The notes beneath the pieces are model-generated. The model was not told the origin of the DNA. It ran no database searches and saw nothing but the letters and a program-made list of their open reading frames with translations. DNA of 64,000 bases from NCBI GenBank assembly GCA_949299015.1, contig CASFYT010000017.1, positions 39,588-103,587 of the forward strand, given 5' to 3'. Of this stretch, positions 1 through 10,865 are shown piece by piece. Position 1 is the stretch's first letter. Each line of letters starts with the position of its first letter. This DNA comes from an uncultured Bacillota bacterium. GTDB taxonomy: Bacteria; Bacillota_I; Bacilli_A; RFN20; CAG-288. Both the position numbers and the translations under genes were made by a program.

Positions 1-884
1 ACTTCTGGTACGAATCCAGCCAGCTGATCCAGAGCCAGATGCGCGACCAGAACAAGAAGAAGGAGGAGAAGATCCGCGAGCTCAAGGAGTTCATCGCCCG
101 CTTCTCGGCCAACGCCTCGAAGTCGCGACAGGCGACCTCCCGCAAGAAGGCCCTGGACAAGATCGTCCTGGAGGACATCAAGCCTTCCAGCCGCAAGTAT
201 CCCTTCCTCTCCTTCCGCTCCCAGTATCCCCTGGGCAACGACGTCCTCGAGGTCCACGACCTCAGCAAGGAAGGATACTTCCGCTCCCTTTCCTTTACGC
301 TCCGAAACACGGACAAGGTCGCCTTCCTCGCCGACAACTCCCTCTCCGTGACGAAGCTCTTCGACGTCCTCTCCGGGCGCGACGAGGACTACGAGGGAAG
401 GTTCAAGTACGGCATCACGGTCCACCGCCAGTACATCCCCTCCTCCTTCCAGGAGTTCGAGGGGGTCAAGGAGAACCTGGTCAACTTCCTCCGCCCCTTC
501 TCCCTGGACGATTCCGACACCTACATCCGCGGCTTCCTCGGAAGGATGCTCTTCTCCGGGGACGAGGCCCTCAAGCCCGTGAGCGTCCTCTCCGGCGGCG
601 AGAAGGTCCGCCTGCGCTTCTCCAAGAGCATGCTCGACCCCGGCAACGTCATCCTCCTGGACGAGCCGACCAACCACCTCGACCTCGAGAGCATCGAGGC
701 CCTCAACCGCGCCCTCATCGACACGAAGTCGGTCCTGCTCCTGACCTCCCACGACCGCCAGCTCCTCAACTCCATCTGCAACCGCATCATCTACCTGCGC
801 CAGGACGGAAGCTATGTCGACCGCTACCTGACGTATGACGAATTCGAGGAATATCTGAGAAACACGGAGGAAAGGGGAAGATGA
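1..884 (+). CDS. ABC-F family ATP-binding protein, 5' partial
   Basis: ABC-F proteins are soluble twin-ATPase factors that act on the ribosome. Only the linker and second ATPase domain are in the window; the reading frame is already open at base 3, so the start lies upstream. Seen are the basic linker (FIARFSANASKSRQ), the signature VLSGGEKVRL, the Walker B VILLDEPTNHLD and the switch histidine in LTSHD. The linker and the FLGRMLFSGDEALK block match the YkpA/YbiT branch of the family (family knowledge). Odd: the Walker A position reads LADNSLSVTKLF, so the lysine expected from the usual GLAKTTLF of this branch is replaced by valine. The gene overlaps the next by four bases (ATGA), suggesting one operon. 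Function on the ribosome is inferred from family only. Confidence 0.9.
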   Translation, partial: FWYESSQLIQSQMRDQNKKKEEKIRELKEFIARFSANASKSRQATSRKKALDKIVLEDIKPSSRKYPFLSFRSQYPLGNDVLEVHDLSKEGYFRSLSFTLRNTDKVAFLADNSLSVTKLFDVLSGRDEDYEGRFKYGITVHRQYIPSSFQEFEGVKENLVNFLRPFSLDDSDTYIRGFLGRMLFSGDEALKPVSVLSGGEKVRLRFSKSMLDPGNVILLDEPTNHLDLESIEALNRALIDTKSVLLLTSHDRQLLNSICNRIIYLRQDGSYVDRYLTYDEFEEYLRNTEERGR

Positions 885-1501
885 AGGTCCTGTTGATCAA
901 CGGAAGCCCGAAGGCCGACGGCGTCTGCGCCCTGGCCCTGGAGGTCTTCGCCTCCGTCCTGCGGGAGGAGGGGATCGAGGCCGAGACGGTCCAGGTGGGA
1001 AATCGAAACGTCCCGGGCTGCAAGGCCTGCTCGTTCTGCCTCAAGGGGGAAGGGTGCGTCTACCACGACCTGGTCGACGACGTCGCCCGGAAGCTCGACG
1101 AGGCGGCGGGTATCGTCGTCGCCTCCCCGGTCTACTACGCCTCCCCCAACGGCACCCTCGTCAGCTTCCTCGACCGTCTCTTCTATTCCAGCCGCAGGAT
1201 CGACAAGAGGATGAAGGTGGGGTGCAGCATCGTCTCCTGTCGGCGGGGCGGGGCCTCGGCCACCTTCGACATGCTCAACAAGTATTTCACGATCTCGGAG
1301 ATGCCCGTCGTCTCCTCTCGGTACTGGAATTCCATCCACGGCAACACGGCCGAGGAAGCCCGGCAGGACGCGGAAGGCCTTCAGACGATGCGGACCCTGG
1401 CGCGGAACATGGCCTTCCTGGTCAAGGCCATCCAGTCCCAGAAGGAAAGGGAGGGCCTTCCCCCTTCCGAGCCGAAGGCGATGACGAACTTCATCCGATG
1501 A
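881..1501 (+). CDS. NAD(P)H-dependent flavodoxin-fold oxidoreductase with cysteine cluster
   Basis: A 206-residue flavodoxin-fold protein that should bind FMN and move electrons from NAD(P)H to an unknown acceptor in the cytoplasm. The N-terminus KVLLINGSPKADG is the FMN phosphate-binding loop, and ASPVYYASPNGTL is the second flavin-binding segment. A cluster GCKACSFCLKGEGC (about residues 46-60) has the Cys spacing seen in iron-sulfur flavoproteins and related flavodoxin-like enzymes, so it may carry an Fe-S cluster; this is inferred. The start overlaps the ABC-F stop by four bases and its own stop overlaps the next gene, so it is translationally coupled within the operon. Substrate cannot be told from the sequence. 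Confidence 0.85.
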   Translation: MKVLLINGSPKADGVCALALEVFASVLREEGIEAETVQVGNRNVPGCKACSFCLKGEGCVYHDLVDDVARKLDEAAGIVVASPVYYASPNGTLVSFLDRLFYSSRRIDKRMKVGCSIVSCRRGGASATFDMLNKYFTISEMPVVSSRYWNSIHGNTAEEARQDAEGLQTMRTLARNMAFLVKAIQSQKEREGLPPSEPKAMTNFIR

Positions 1502-2202
1502 GCGAGACCCTGATCTGCTGTCGCGACCTGAGGAAGGACTACGGCGAGAAGGAGACCCTCGTCCACGCCCTGGACGTCTCCTTCTCCCTGGAAAGGGGCG
1601 AGTTCGGTGTCATCCTCGGCCCCTCGGGAGCGGGAAAGACGACCCTGCTCAACCTTCTGGGCGGGATGGATACGGCGACCTCCGGACACTACTTCTTCGA
1701 TGGTCGGGACGTCTGCCATTTTCGACCAAAGGAGATGGAGACGTTTCGTCGCGTCGAGATCGGATTCGTCTTTCAGTTTTATAATTTGATCGAGAACCTG
1801 ACGGCGTACGAGAACGTCGCCATCACCGCCAGTCTCTCCGCCTCGCCTCTCGACGCGAGGAAGGTTCTGGAGGACGTCGGCCTGAAGGAGCGGATGAACT
1901 ATTTTCCCAGCCAGCTCTCCGGCGGCGAGCAGCAGCGCGTCTCCATCGCCCGGGCCATGGTCAAGAATCCCAAGCTCCTCCTCTGCGACGAGCCCACGGG
2001 AGCCCTGGACAGCCAGACCGGACGGCAGATCCTTCGGCTGCTCTACGACCTGAGCCAGAAGGAGAGGACGACGGTGCTCATCGTGACCCACAACCAGGAG
2101 CTGTCCAAGGTCGCGACCCATCTCTTCCGGATCAACGACGGGCGGATGGTCGAGGATCGGATCCTACCGCCGATTTCTTCTTGGGACGAGGTGGACTGGT
2201 GA
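1498..2202 (+). CDS. ABC transporter ATPase, LolD/MacB type
   Basis: A 234-residue ATPase subunit that would power the FtsX-like permease encoded next. Walker A is [12 protein letters not shown] (about residues 39-50), the Q-loop region is VFQFYNLI, the signature [14 protein letters not shown], Walker [13 protein letters not shown] and the switch histidine lies in IVTHNQ. All catalytic elements look intact. The ATG at 1498 overlaps the upstream stop (ATGA) and fits the [16 protein letters not shown] start expected for this family. An earlier in-frame start exists but would extend deep into the flavoprotein gene and is not credible. MacB/LolD-type systems export lipids, peptides or antimicrobials or act mechanically on envelope proteins; which applies here is unknown. 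Confidence 0.92.
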   Translation: MSETLICCRDLRKDYGEKETLVHALDVSFSLERGEFGVILGPSGAGKTTLLNLLGGMDTATSGHYFFDGRDVCHFRPKEMETFRRVEIGFVFQFYNLIENLTAYENVAITASLSASPLDARKVLEDVGLKERMNYFPSQLSGGEQQRVSIARAMVKNPKLLLCDEPTGALDSQTGRQILRLLYDLSQKERTTVLIVTHNQELSKVATHLFRINDGRMVEDRILPPISSWDEVDW

Positions 2203-4619
2203 GGACCCTTCCCTTCCTCCTGCGCCTTCTCATGCGTTCGTTTCGCCAGAACGTCAAGCAGTTCCTAGCGGTCATCCTGATCACCTTCCTCTCGACGTGC
2301 CTTTTCTGCGGCCTGACCGCCAACGCCGCGAACGTCGCAGCCCGTCAGCAGCTTCTTTTCGAACGGACGGACCTCGCCGACCTCTACGTCACCGGCGGCC
2401 AGGTCGACCCTTCGTCCCTGAGGAACGTCAACGGCGTCGAGAAGGCGGAGTCCCGCCTGTCCCTTCCGGTCTTCGTCGATTCCTCCCCGGTCTATCTCCT
2501 CTCCTCGGATTCCTTTCCGTCCCTTTCGCATCCCCTGATCCGCCAGGGAGAGTGGGGCGTCGTGCTGACGGAGTCCTTCCTGGAGTCCAAGGGGCTTGAG
2601 GTGGGCGGGACGATCGAGCTGGGCTTCCGCCCCGCCCTCCTGGGCCTTTCCGACTCTTCCCTGACCCGCCTCCTGGAACCCTATCTCCTTCCTGGGGCGA
2701 CCTCGCCCTTCGACGAGGAGGAATTCACCCTGAGCTTCCCGGTCACGGGCACCATGTACCATCCCGAGGCGGTCCAGAACTCGGCCTTTTCCCCTTCCTC
2801 GCTCGCCATCGACGAAGGCTTTCTCTCCACGGCGCTTTCGGACCTTTTTGCCCAGCGCTACGACGTCGACGCCCTCGACCGTCTCCTCTCCGTCTTCCAG
2901 AGCGACCTGGAGGAGGTGACGCGGTCGTTCCTTAGGGGAATGCACAACCAGGTCCTGATCGAGAGCGAGGATCCGGAGGGGACGAAGGAGAGGCTGGAAC
3001 GGCTTCTTTCCGAAGCGGAGGGCGTCTTGGTCTCCCTTGCGGAGGAGATGTCCTTCGCCGCGGGACTCCAGCAGGAGGTCGACCAGTCCTACCAGCTGAC
3101 CCTGATCTTTCCGGTCTTCTTCTTCCTCGTCTCCCTCCTCGTCATCCTGACGACCCTGAGCCAGCTCATCCTCCGGGAGAGGAAGGACATCGGGGCGCTC
3201 AAGGCCCTGGGCGTCCCCCGGAGGCTGATCTCCCTCCACTACGCGCTCTACGGCTTCCTGCTGACCTTCCTCGGGACGGTCCTGGGCTTCGTCGCGGGAC
3301 CGCTGTTCCTCCCGAAGGTCCTCAAGATCAAGTACGACCTCCTCTGGGACCTGCCCGAGGCGCCTCTCTCCTTCTTCCACGTCCTCTCCTTCTCCCTCTG
3401 CCTGTCCCTGCTCCTTTTGAGCGTGCTCTGCGCCTTCCTCGTCTCCTTCCGTGTGATCCGGGAAAAGCCGGTCGAGACGCTGCGCCCGAAGCCGGAAAGG
3501 GGAAGGAGACGGAAACCCCGGAGGCTTTCCCTGGCGAAGGAATCCCTCCTTCCCCTCCGGCTGGCGATGCGCAACCTATCCAAGGACAAGGGGAAGACGG
3601 CGATGGCCTTCCTGGGGACGATGGGGTGCACGGCCCTGCTCGTCTGCGGCTTCGGCATCCTGGATACGATCCGCTACGACGTCGCCCTCGACTACGGGAC
3701 GAACCGGAACGTCGAGGTCCTGGCGACGCCGCTGGAGGATTCCGAGGCGGCCAGGGAAGTCCTGGCTTCGAATCCGAACGTCCTGCGCAGCGAGGAATCC
3801 CTGACGATTCCCCTCTCCTTCCGGGCGGAGGAGACCCTCTCGGCCGACCTGATCCTGGTGGAGGCGGATTCCCTCTCCTTCCAGGTTCCCGTCGGCATCG
3901 ACGGCGGCGTCACCCTCGACGAGAAGACCGCGGCGGACCTGGGCGTCTCCCTGGGCGAGGAGCTCTCCTTCGAGTACGGCGGCCGGCGGATGAGCCGCGT
4001 CGTCACGCACCTCTTCCCGTCCTCCTTCCTGCTGGGAGTCTACGGCCTTTTCGACGACTTCCCCGAGATCGACCTCTCGCCGACGGGCTTTTACGTCTTC
4101 CTCCGCCCCGGAGTCGATTCTTCCGCCTTCGCGGCCCGCCTTCGCGAAAGCGGCCTCTTCCTCTCCGTCGTCACCTACGAGGACCTGATGGATCAGGTGG
4201 ACGACATCCTCTCCTCCATCGAGACGATGACGACGGTCGTCAAGGCCTTCGCCATCCTCCTCTGCGTCGTGGTCGTCTACAACCTCGTCGCCCTCAACCT
4301 CGCCCAGCGTCGGCGCGAGGTCGCCACGCTGAAGGTCCTCGGCTTCCGCTTCCGCGAGATCTCGGGGATGCTCTGCGCGGAGATCCTCGTCGATGCCTTC
4401 CTCGGCTCGCTCGTGGGCCTCCTCTGGGGCTATCCGCTGACGGTCCTCGTCCTCTCCGTCAACCGCACGGACCTGCTCCACTACGTCTTCCACGTGGACG
4501 TCGGGACCTATTTCTTCGCCCTTTTGCTCTCCCTCGCCTCCACCCTCCTGGTCTCCCTCTTCCTCAACCTCCGGATCCGGAGGGTCTCGATGAGCGAGTC
4601 CCTCAAGTCGGTCGAGTGA
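2199..4619 (+). CDS. FtsX/MacB-type ABC transporter permease
   Basis: An 806-residue membrane protein with two FtsX-like modules. TM segments are seen near the N-terminus (VKQFLAVILITFLSTCLFCGL), three around residues 305-430, one at about 475, and three at the C-terminus, with large extracytoplasmic domains after the first TM and after the middle TM block. This duplicated layout is typical of single-gene permeases of Gram-positive bacteria. The GTG at 2199 is chosen because it overlaps the stop of the ATPase and follows GAGGTGG; a TTG at 2181 is possible. It forms the transporter with the preceding ATPase. The substrate is unknown. Confidence 0.9.
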   Translation: MRTLPFLLRLLMRSFRQNVKQFLAVILITFLSTCLFCGLTANAANVAARQQLLFERTDLADLYVTGGQVDPSSLRNVNGVEKAESRLSLPVFVDSSPVYLLSSDSFPSLSHPLIRQGEWGVVLTESFLESKGLEVGGTIELGFRPALLGLSDSSLTRLLEPYLLPGATSPFDEEEFTLSFPVTGTMYHPEAVQNSAFSPSSLAIDEGFLSTALSDLFAQRYDVDALDRLLSVFQSDLEEVTRSFLRGMHNQVLIESEDPEGTKERLERLLSEAEGVLVSLAEEMSFAAGLQQEVDQSYQLTLIFPVFFFLVSLLVILTTLSQLILRERKDIGALKALGVPRRLISLHYALYGFLLTFLGTVLGFVAGPLFLPKVLKIKYDLLWDLPEAPLSFFHVLSFSLCLSLLLLSVLCAFLVSFRVIREKPVETLRPKPERGRRRKPRRLSLAKESLLPLRLAMRNLSKDKGKTAMAFLGTMGCTALLVCGFGILDTIRYDVALDYGTNRNVEVLATPLEDSEAAREVLASNPNVLRSEESLTIPLSFRAEETLSADLILVEADSLSFQVPVGIDGGVTLDEKTAADLGVSLGEELSFEYGGRRMSRVVTHLFPSSFLLGVYGLFDDFPEIDLSPTGFYVFLRPGVDSSAFAARLRESGLFLSVVTYEDLMDQVDDILSSIETMTTVVKAFAILLCVVVVYNLVALNLAQRRREVATLKVLGFRFREISGMLCAEILVDAFLGSLVGLLWGYPLTVLVLSVNRTDLLHYVFHVDVGTYFFALLLSLASTLLVSLFLNLRIRRVSMSESLKSVE

Positions 4620-4630
4620 GGGGAAGAGAT

Positions 4631-4658
4631 TTCAAAGTCGCGACGATTCCTGTAGAAT
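4631..4658 (+). promoter_or_regulatory. Predicted promoter of the lipoprotein gene
   Basis: TTCAAA (4631-4636) and TAGAAT (4653-4658) are separated by 16 bases, 33 bases upstream of the lipoprotein start. It lies directly after the upstream operon, with no hairpin terminator visible between them. Confidence 0.5.
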
Positions 4659-4690
4659 AGGGTTAACGAAAATCGGAAAGGATTTCACAA

Positions 4691-5893
4691 ATGAACAAAA
4701 AGATCATTCTTCCGCTCTCCTCCCTGCTGCTCCTCGCTTCCTGTGCGACGGCCCAGGAGGTGACCAACAGCGACTACCTCACGGCGAAGGTCCTGGCGGA
4801 GGCCCGGAGGAACGCGGACGCCCTGACGTTGGTTTCGGGCCAGTCCACTTCCCTGGACGACCGGAGCGTCATCTATCCCCGCAACGTCGCCTCCTTTGTC
4901 GACTACAGCAGCGCGGAGACCCGCCTGGAAGTCCATCGCTACGACGGAAGCCTCTGGGTCAAGGCGGAGGAGGAACGGGAAACGGGGACGAAGGCGAACC
5001 GCTATCACGGGCAGCAGAGCCTCTCCACGCTCGTCGACGTGGCTTCGCAGGACGGCATCACCTATCTCCTCGCCTCCAACGTCCTTTCCCGCGCCGGCTC
5101 GGAGGCGGTCTACGACACGGTCCTCACCTCCCAGGTGGGCGCGACGGAAGACGAGCTCCTGACGGCCTGCTTCGAGACCCTCTCGAGCATCGTCTGGGCC
5201 GCCGTCGCCTCGGCGGAGGACTGCACCTACGTCGTCAAGGACGGGGACGACGTCCTCTTCACGGACTCGACGACCTCGACGTCCACGGTCAGCAACCCGC
5301 TCTACCCCAACGACAGCGAGAAGGCCCTGGTCGCCGGACGGCGCCTGGACACGACGGTCCGCTTCTCTCCTTCGGAGGACGGATACCGGCTCGTCTCCTA
5401 CGAGACGAAGGATCAGACGCAGTTCTTCCAGGACACGGAGCTGAAGAGCATCGAAAACGGCATCGTCGCCTCGACGGTGGAGAGCTACACGTTCTCCTAT
5501 GGAGAAGCGACGTCCTACGACGGATCCCAGGACCTGCCCAGCCTGAATAACGCCCTCGCCGCCCAGTCCGCCCCCTCCTACCTGCTGATGAATTCGGGCA
5601 CTCAGCTCCAGGGCGAGCTGGAAGACGAGACGGTCGGCTATCAGCTCGAGACGGGCGAGAGGAAGCTCTGCTTCGCGACCACGATCGACCTTGTGGGCAA
5701 TGGTCTTAGCGGAGGAACCCTCTCCTTCGCATACCAGGGGGAGAAGCTCGACAGCGCCGCCTTCACGATCGCTCCGTCCCTGGACTACAGCCTTGTCACG
5801 AACGGGGAGTACCGCTTCGAGAACGTCGAATCGCTCTACGTCGAGATGGTCTGCGACCTCGACGGCAGCAATCCAATGGTGACGATTTCCTGA
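4691..5893 (+). CDS. Predicted lipoprotein of unknown function
   Basis: A 400-residue secreted protein anchored by a lipid: a short basic N-terminus, a hydrophobic stretch (ILPLSSLLLL) and the lipobox LLASC with the acceptor Cys near residue 18. After it, the protein is rich in Ser, Thr, Asp and Glu, has few cysteines and appears mostly beta-rich. No domain is recognised. It stands alone between the ABC exporter operon and alaS, with its own promoter. It could be a surface sensor or binding protein, but nothing in the sequence decides this. Confidence 0.85.
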   Translation: MNKKIILPLSSLLLLASCATAQEVTNSDYLTAKVLAEARRNADALTLVSGQSTSLDDRSVIYPRNVASFVDYSSAETRLEVHRYDGSLWVKAEEERETGTKANRYHGQQSLSTLVDVASQDGITYLLASNVLSRAGSEAVYDTVLTSQVGATEDELLTACFETLSSIVWAAVASAEDCTYVVKDGDDVLFTDSTTSTSTVSNPLYPNDSEKALVAGRRLDTTVRFSPSEDGYRLVSYETKDQTQFFQDTELKSIENGIVASTVESYTFSYGEATSYDGSQDLPSLNNALAAQSAPSYLLMNSGTQLQGELEDETVGYQLETGERKLCFATTIDLVGNGLSGGTLSFAYQGEKLDSAAFTIAPSLDYSLVTNGEYRFENVESLYVEMVCDLDGSNPMVTIS

Positions 5894-5925
5894 CGAACCT
5901 TCTCCCTCTCCCTTCCCGAAAAGAG

Positions 5926-5931
5926 TATAAT
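5926..5931 (+). promoter_or_regulatory. Predicted -10 element of alaS
   Basis: TATAAT at 5926-5931, 33 bases before the alaS ATG, gives room for a short leader with the GAGGAGA ribosome site. No convincing -35 box is seen 17 bases upstream. No T-box structure fits in this short leader. Confidence 0.45.
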
Positions 5932-5963
5932 TGTCTCGCTGTTTTTCACGAGGAGATTTTCCT

Positions 5964-8564
5964 ATGCGCTACATGACATCGGACGAGATTCGCGACACCT
6001 GGCTCCGCTTCTTCCAGGAGCACGGCCACTACGTCGAGCCTTCCGCCTCCCTCATCCCCCAGAACGACCCCACCCTGCTCTGGATCAACGCGGGCGTCGC
6101 CGCGCTCAAGAAGTATTTCGACGGGACCCTGACCCCCAAGCACCGGCGCATCACCAACGCCCAGAAGTGCATCCGCACCAACGACATCGAGAACGTGGGT
6201 CACACGGCGCGCCACCACACCTTCTTCGAGATGATGGGAAACTTCTCCATCGGAGACTATTTCCGGCATGAGGTGATTCCCTGGGCCTTCGAGCTTTTGA
6301 CCTCGGAGAAGTACTTCGGACTTCCCAAGGAGCGGCTCTACGTCACCTACTATCCCGACGACCGGGACACCTTCGACTGCTGGGTCAAGGCGGGACTTGA
6401 CGAAGACCATTTGATTCCCTGCCGAAACAACTTCTGGGAGATCGGCGAAGGTCCCTGCGGCCCCGACACGGAGATCAACTTCGACCGCGGGGAGAAGTAC
6501 GATCCCGAGGGATTGGGCCTGCGCCTGCTTCAGGACGACCTGGACAACGACCGCTACATCGAGCTGTGGAACATCGTCTTCTCCCAGTTCAACGCCCTCC
6601 CCGGCGTGGACCGGAAGGACTACAAGCCCCTGCCTCAGAAGAACATCGATACCGGCGCCGGCCTCGAGCGCTTCGCCTGCATCCTGCAGGGGGCGGAGAC
6701 CAACTTCGAGACCGACCTCTTCCTTCCCTACATCCAGGCCCTCGAGAAGGAGGCCAAGGTCCCCTATTCCGAGAACCGGCTTGCCTATCGCGTCATCGCC
6801 GACCACATCCGTTCGATCACCTTCGCCCTGGCCGACGGCGCCATCTTCTCCAACGACGGACGGGGCTACGTCCTCAAGAGGCTGCTCCGTCGCGCCTCGC
6901 GCTATGCCCAGAAGATCGGCCTGGAGACGGGGGCCCTCTCGCGCCTTGTCCCCCTGGTCGATCGCAACATGTCCCACTTCTATCCCTACCTGAAGGACCA
7001 TGAGGAGAAGAGCGCGAAGATGATCGAGAGCGAGGAGAGGAAGTTCTCCTCGACCCTCCGCAACGGGGAGAAGATCCTCGGCGAGATGCTTCAGAAGGAC
7101 GAGGCGGTCCTTTCGGCCGAGGACTGCTTCAAGCTCATGGATACCTACGGCTTCCCCTTCGAGCTGACCAAGGAAATCGCCTCGGACAACGGCAGGGCGG
7201 TCGACGAAAAGGGCTACCTCGCCCTCCTGGAGAAGTCCAAGGAGCTGGCACGCACGAGCCGCGGGGCGAGGGAATCCTTCGGACTGCAGAGCAAGGACCT
7301 GCTCGCCTTCCGCCAGGAAAGCGAGTTCACCTACGAGGAGGAGGACCTCGAATCCGACGTCCTCGCCCTCTTCCAGGAGGGGAACCGGGTCGAGAGCCTC
7401 GACGACGAGGGAGACGTCGTCCTCCGTCGGACGAACTTCTATGCCGAGAGCGGCGGACAGGTCTCCGACCGGGGCCGTCTCCTGGGCAAGGACTTCGAGG
7501 CCGAGGTCCTCTCGGTCGGAAAGTGCCCCAACGGGGCGAACCTGCTCCACGTCAAGGTCCTCTACGGAGCGCTCCGGCCCGGCGACGTCCTCCTCGAGAA
7601 GGTCGACTGGGAACGCCGGCACCGCATCGCCCGCAACCATTCCGCGACGCACCTCCTCCAGAAGGCCCTCCAGGACATCGTCAGTCCGGACATCCACCAG
7701 GAAGGCGCCTACTACGACGACGAGCAGCTGCGCTTCGACTTCGCCTATGAGAAGAAGGTCGATTCCGATCTCCTCGACCAGGTCGAAAGGCGCGTCAACG
7801 AGGAGATCTTCCAGGGCCGGAAGGTCCGCACGGAAGTCCTCGACAAGGAGGAGGCCCTTCGGCGCAACGCGATGCACCTCTTCAACGAGAAGTACGGGGA
7901 CAAGGTCCGCGTCGTCTCGATGGGCGATTCGGTGGAGTTCTGCGGCGGGACGCACGTCGGCTCGACGTCGGAGATCGGCCTCTTCGTCATCGTGAGCGAG
8001 TCCGCCGTCGCCTCGGGAATCCGTCGCATCACGGCCTATACGGGACTCAAGGCCTACGACGACCTCAAGGACAAGGAAAGGCAGCTCTGGGACCTCTCCG
8101 CCCTGCTGCGCCTCACGTCCATCAAGGGCCTGCGGAGCAAGCTCGAGGACCTGCTGTCCGACGACGAGGAGAAGAAGAAGGTGATCCTCTCGCTTCGCGA
8201 GAAGATCGCCGACGGAAAGCTGGACGAGCTCCGGAAGAAGATCCAGCCCTATGCGGGACACGAGATCCTCGTCGAGAGGACGAAGGGGCTCACCCACGAG
8301 CAGCTCGACTCGCTGGCGCACAAGCTGATCGACCAGCATCCGGGCCTCGCCCTCTTCCTGGCCAACGAGAGCCTCTCGGGCCGCGTCGACCTGGTCGCCG
8401 GCCGCGGCAGGTCCCTCTCCCTGAAGGCGGGCCTCCTCATGAGGGAGATCAGCCGCCTGGTCGGCGGTTCGGGCGGTGGCCGGGACGACGTCGCCTTCGG
8501 CGGAAGCAAGGGCGAGGTCGACCTTTCCCTGGTCCTCAGGCGCCTCCAGGAATTCCTTTCGTGA
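5964..8564 (+). CDS. alaS: Alanyl-tRNA synthetase
   Basis: Charges tRNA-Ala with alanine in the cytoplasm and hydrolyses mischarged tRNA. The 866-residue length is usual. The N-terminal catalytic core begins with FFQEHGHYVEPSASL and carries RRITNAQKCIRTND and the GNFSIGDYF block. The editing domain zinc motif is present as NHSATHLL (about residues 557-564) with the downstream CGGTH (Cys near 660). The C-Ala tail ends with LVGGSGGGRDDVAFGG. The ATG at 5964 follows GAGGAGA at good spacing; an upstream TTG in frame has no ribosome site. ruvX follows with a one-codon overlap, as in many Bacillota. Confidence 0.98.
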   Translation: MRYMTSDEIRDTWLRFFQEHGHYVEPSASLIPQNDPTLLWINAGVAALKKYFDGTLTPKHRRITNAQKCIRTNDIENVGHTARHHTFFEMMGNFSIGDYFRHEVIPWAFELLTSEKYFGLPKERLYVTYYPDDRDTFDCWVKAGLDEDHLIPCRNNFWEIGEGPCGPDTEINFDRGEKYDPEGLGLRLLQDDLDNDRYIELWNIVFSQFNALPGVDRKDYKPLPQKNIDTGAGLERFACILQGAETNFETDLFLPYIQALEKEAKVPYSENRLAYRVIADHIRSITFALADGAIFSNDGRGYVLKRLLRRASRYAQKIGLETGALSRLVPLVDRNMSHFYPYLKDHEEKSAKMIESEERKFSSTLRNGEKILGEMLQKDEAVLSAEDCFKLMDTYGFPFELTKEIASDNGRAVDEKGYLALLEKSKELARTSRGARESFGLQSKDLLAFRQESEFTYEEEDLESDVLALFQEGNRVESLDDEGDVVLRRTNFYAESGGQVSDRGRLLGKDFEAEVLSVGKCPNGANLLHVKVLYGALRPGDVLLEKVDWERRHRIARNHSATHLLQKALQDIVSPDIHQEGAYYDDEQLRFDFAYEKKVDSDLLDQVERRVNEEIFQGRKVRTEVLDKEEALRRNAMHLFNEKYGDKVRVVSMGDSVEFCGGTHVGSTSEIGLFVIVSESAVASGIRRITAYTGLKAYDDLKDKERQLWDLSALLRLTSIKGLRSKLEDLLSDDEEKKKVILSLREKIADGKLDELRKKIQPYAGHEILVERTKGLTHEQLDSLAHKLIDQHPGLALFLANESLSGRVDLVAGRGRSLSLKAGLLMREISRLVGGSGGGRDDVAFGGSKGEVDLSLVLRRLQEFLS

Positions 8565-8992
8565 TCAAGAACATCCTGGCCCTCGACCTCGGCCGCGGCA
8601 GCCTCGGCGTGGCGATCTCGCGCAGCGGCTTCCTGGTGACGCCGCTGGAGAACATCCGCTTCCCCATGGGGGACTATCCGCGGGCGATCGAGCTCCTGAG
8701 GCAGGTCGTCCGGAACGAGCGCGTCGAGTCGATCGTCATTGGCTATCCCTCCTACCCCTCGGGCGACCCCTGCCCGATGAGCCGCGTGGTCGACGCCTTC
8801 CTTCCTCTCCTCTCCCAGGCCTTCCCCGGCGTCGCGATCGCCAAGCAGGACGAGCGCTACTCGACCCTGGAAGCTTCCGCGGAGATGACCGCCCTGGGAC
8901 AGAGCAGCCGGCGTCAGCGCCAGTCGATCGACAGCAAGGCCGCGTGCGTGATCCTGGAGCGATACCTTCGTCACCTCCATCAGATCGACTAG
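8561..8992 (+). CDS. ruvX: RuvX/YqgF family RNase H-fold nuclease
   Basis: A 143-residue RNase H-fold protein of the RuvX/YqgF family, linked to Holliday-junction resolution and 16S rRNA 3' maturation in other bacteria. The first catalytic Asp is in LALDLGRGSLGVA, a second acidic position is in DERYST and the last in DSKAA. The GTG start overlaps the alaS stop by four bases, so the two are translationally coupled. A strong terminator follows. Confidence 0.92.
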   Translation: MIKNILALDLGRGSLGVAISRSGFLVTPLENIRFPMGDYPRAIELLRQVVRNERVESIVIGYPSYPSGDPCPMSRVVDAFLPLLSQAFPGVAIAKQDERYSTLEASAEMTALGQSSRRQRQSIDSKAACVILERYLRHLHQID

Positions 8993-9011
8993 GCCTTCGA
9001 TTCCATTCCAT

Positions 9012-9037
9012 GGCACCGCCTCGGCGGTGCCTTTTTT
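9012..9037 (+). terminator. Intrinsic terminator of alaS-ruvX
   Basis: Perfect 9-bp stem GGCACCGCC/GGCGGTGCC (9012-9020 with 9023-9031) followed by six T residues. Confidence 0.95.
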
Positions 9038-9065
9038 GTCGCCTCCGGTTCCTTTCGCACCACGG

Positions 9066-9089
9066 AAAAAGCCGCCGGAGGGCGGCTTT
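9066..9089 (-). terminator. Intrinsic terminator of the minus-strand ABC exporter genes
   Basis: On the minus strand, GCCGCC/GGCGGC (9081-9086 with 9071-9076) is followed by five T residues, 25 bases after the stop of the downstream exporter gene. It faces the alaS-ruvX terminator. Confidence 0.85.
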
Positions 9090-9113
9090 GGAAGAACTTC
9101 GGCGATTGAGGGG

Positions 9114-10861
<1,748 letters not shown>

Positions 10862-10865
<4 letters not shown>

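Noticed and set aside
1054..1497. A long in-frame N-terminal extension of the LolD/MacB-type ATPase
   Set aside because: It would overlap the flavoprotein gene entirely and is Arg/Pro-rich noise; the ATG at 1498 fits the ATGA overlap and the family start.
5894..5963. T-box riboswitch before alaS
   Set aside because: The space between promoter and start is only about 30 bases, too short for a T-box.
5946..8339. A 797-codon minus-strand open frame opposite alaS
   Set aside because: It is a shadow of the GC-rich third positions of alaS, without start signals.
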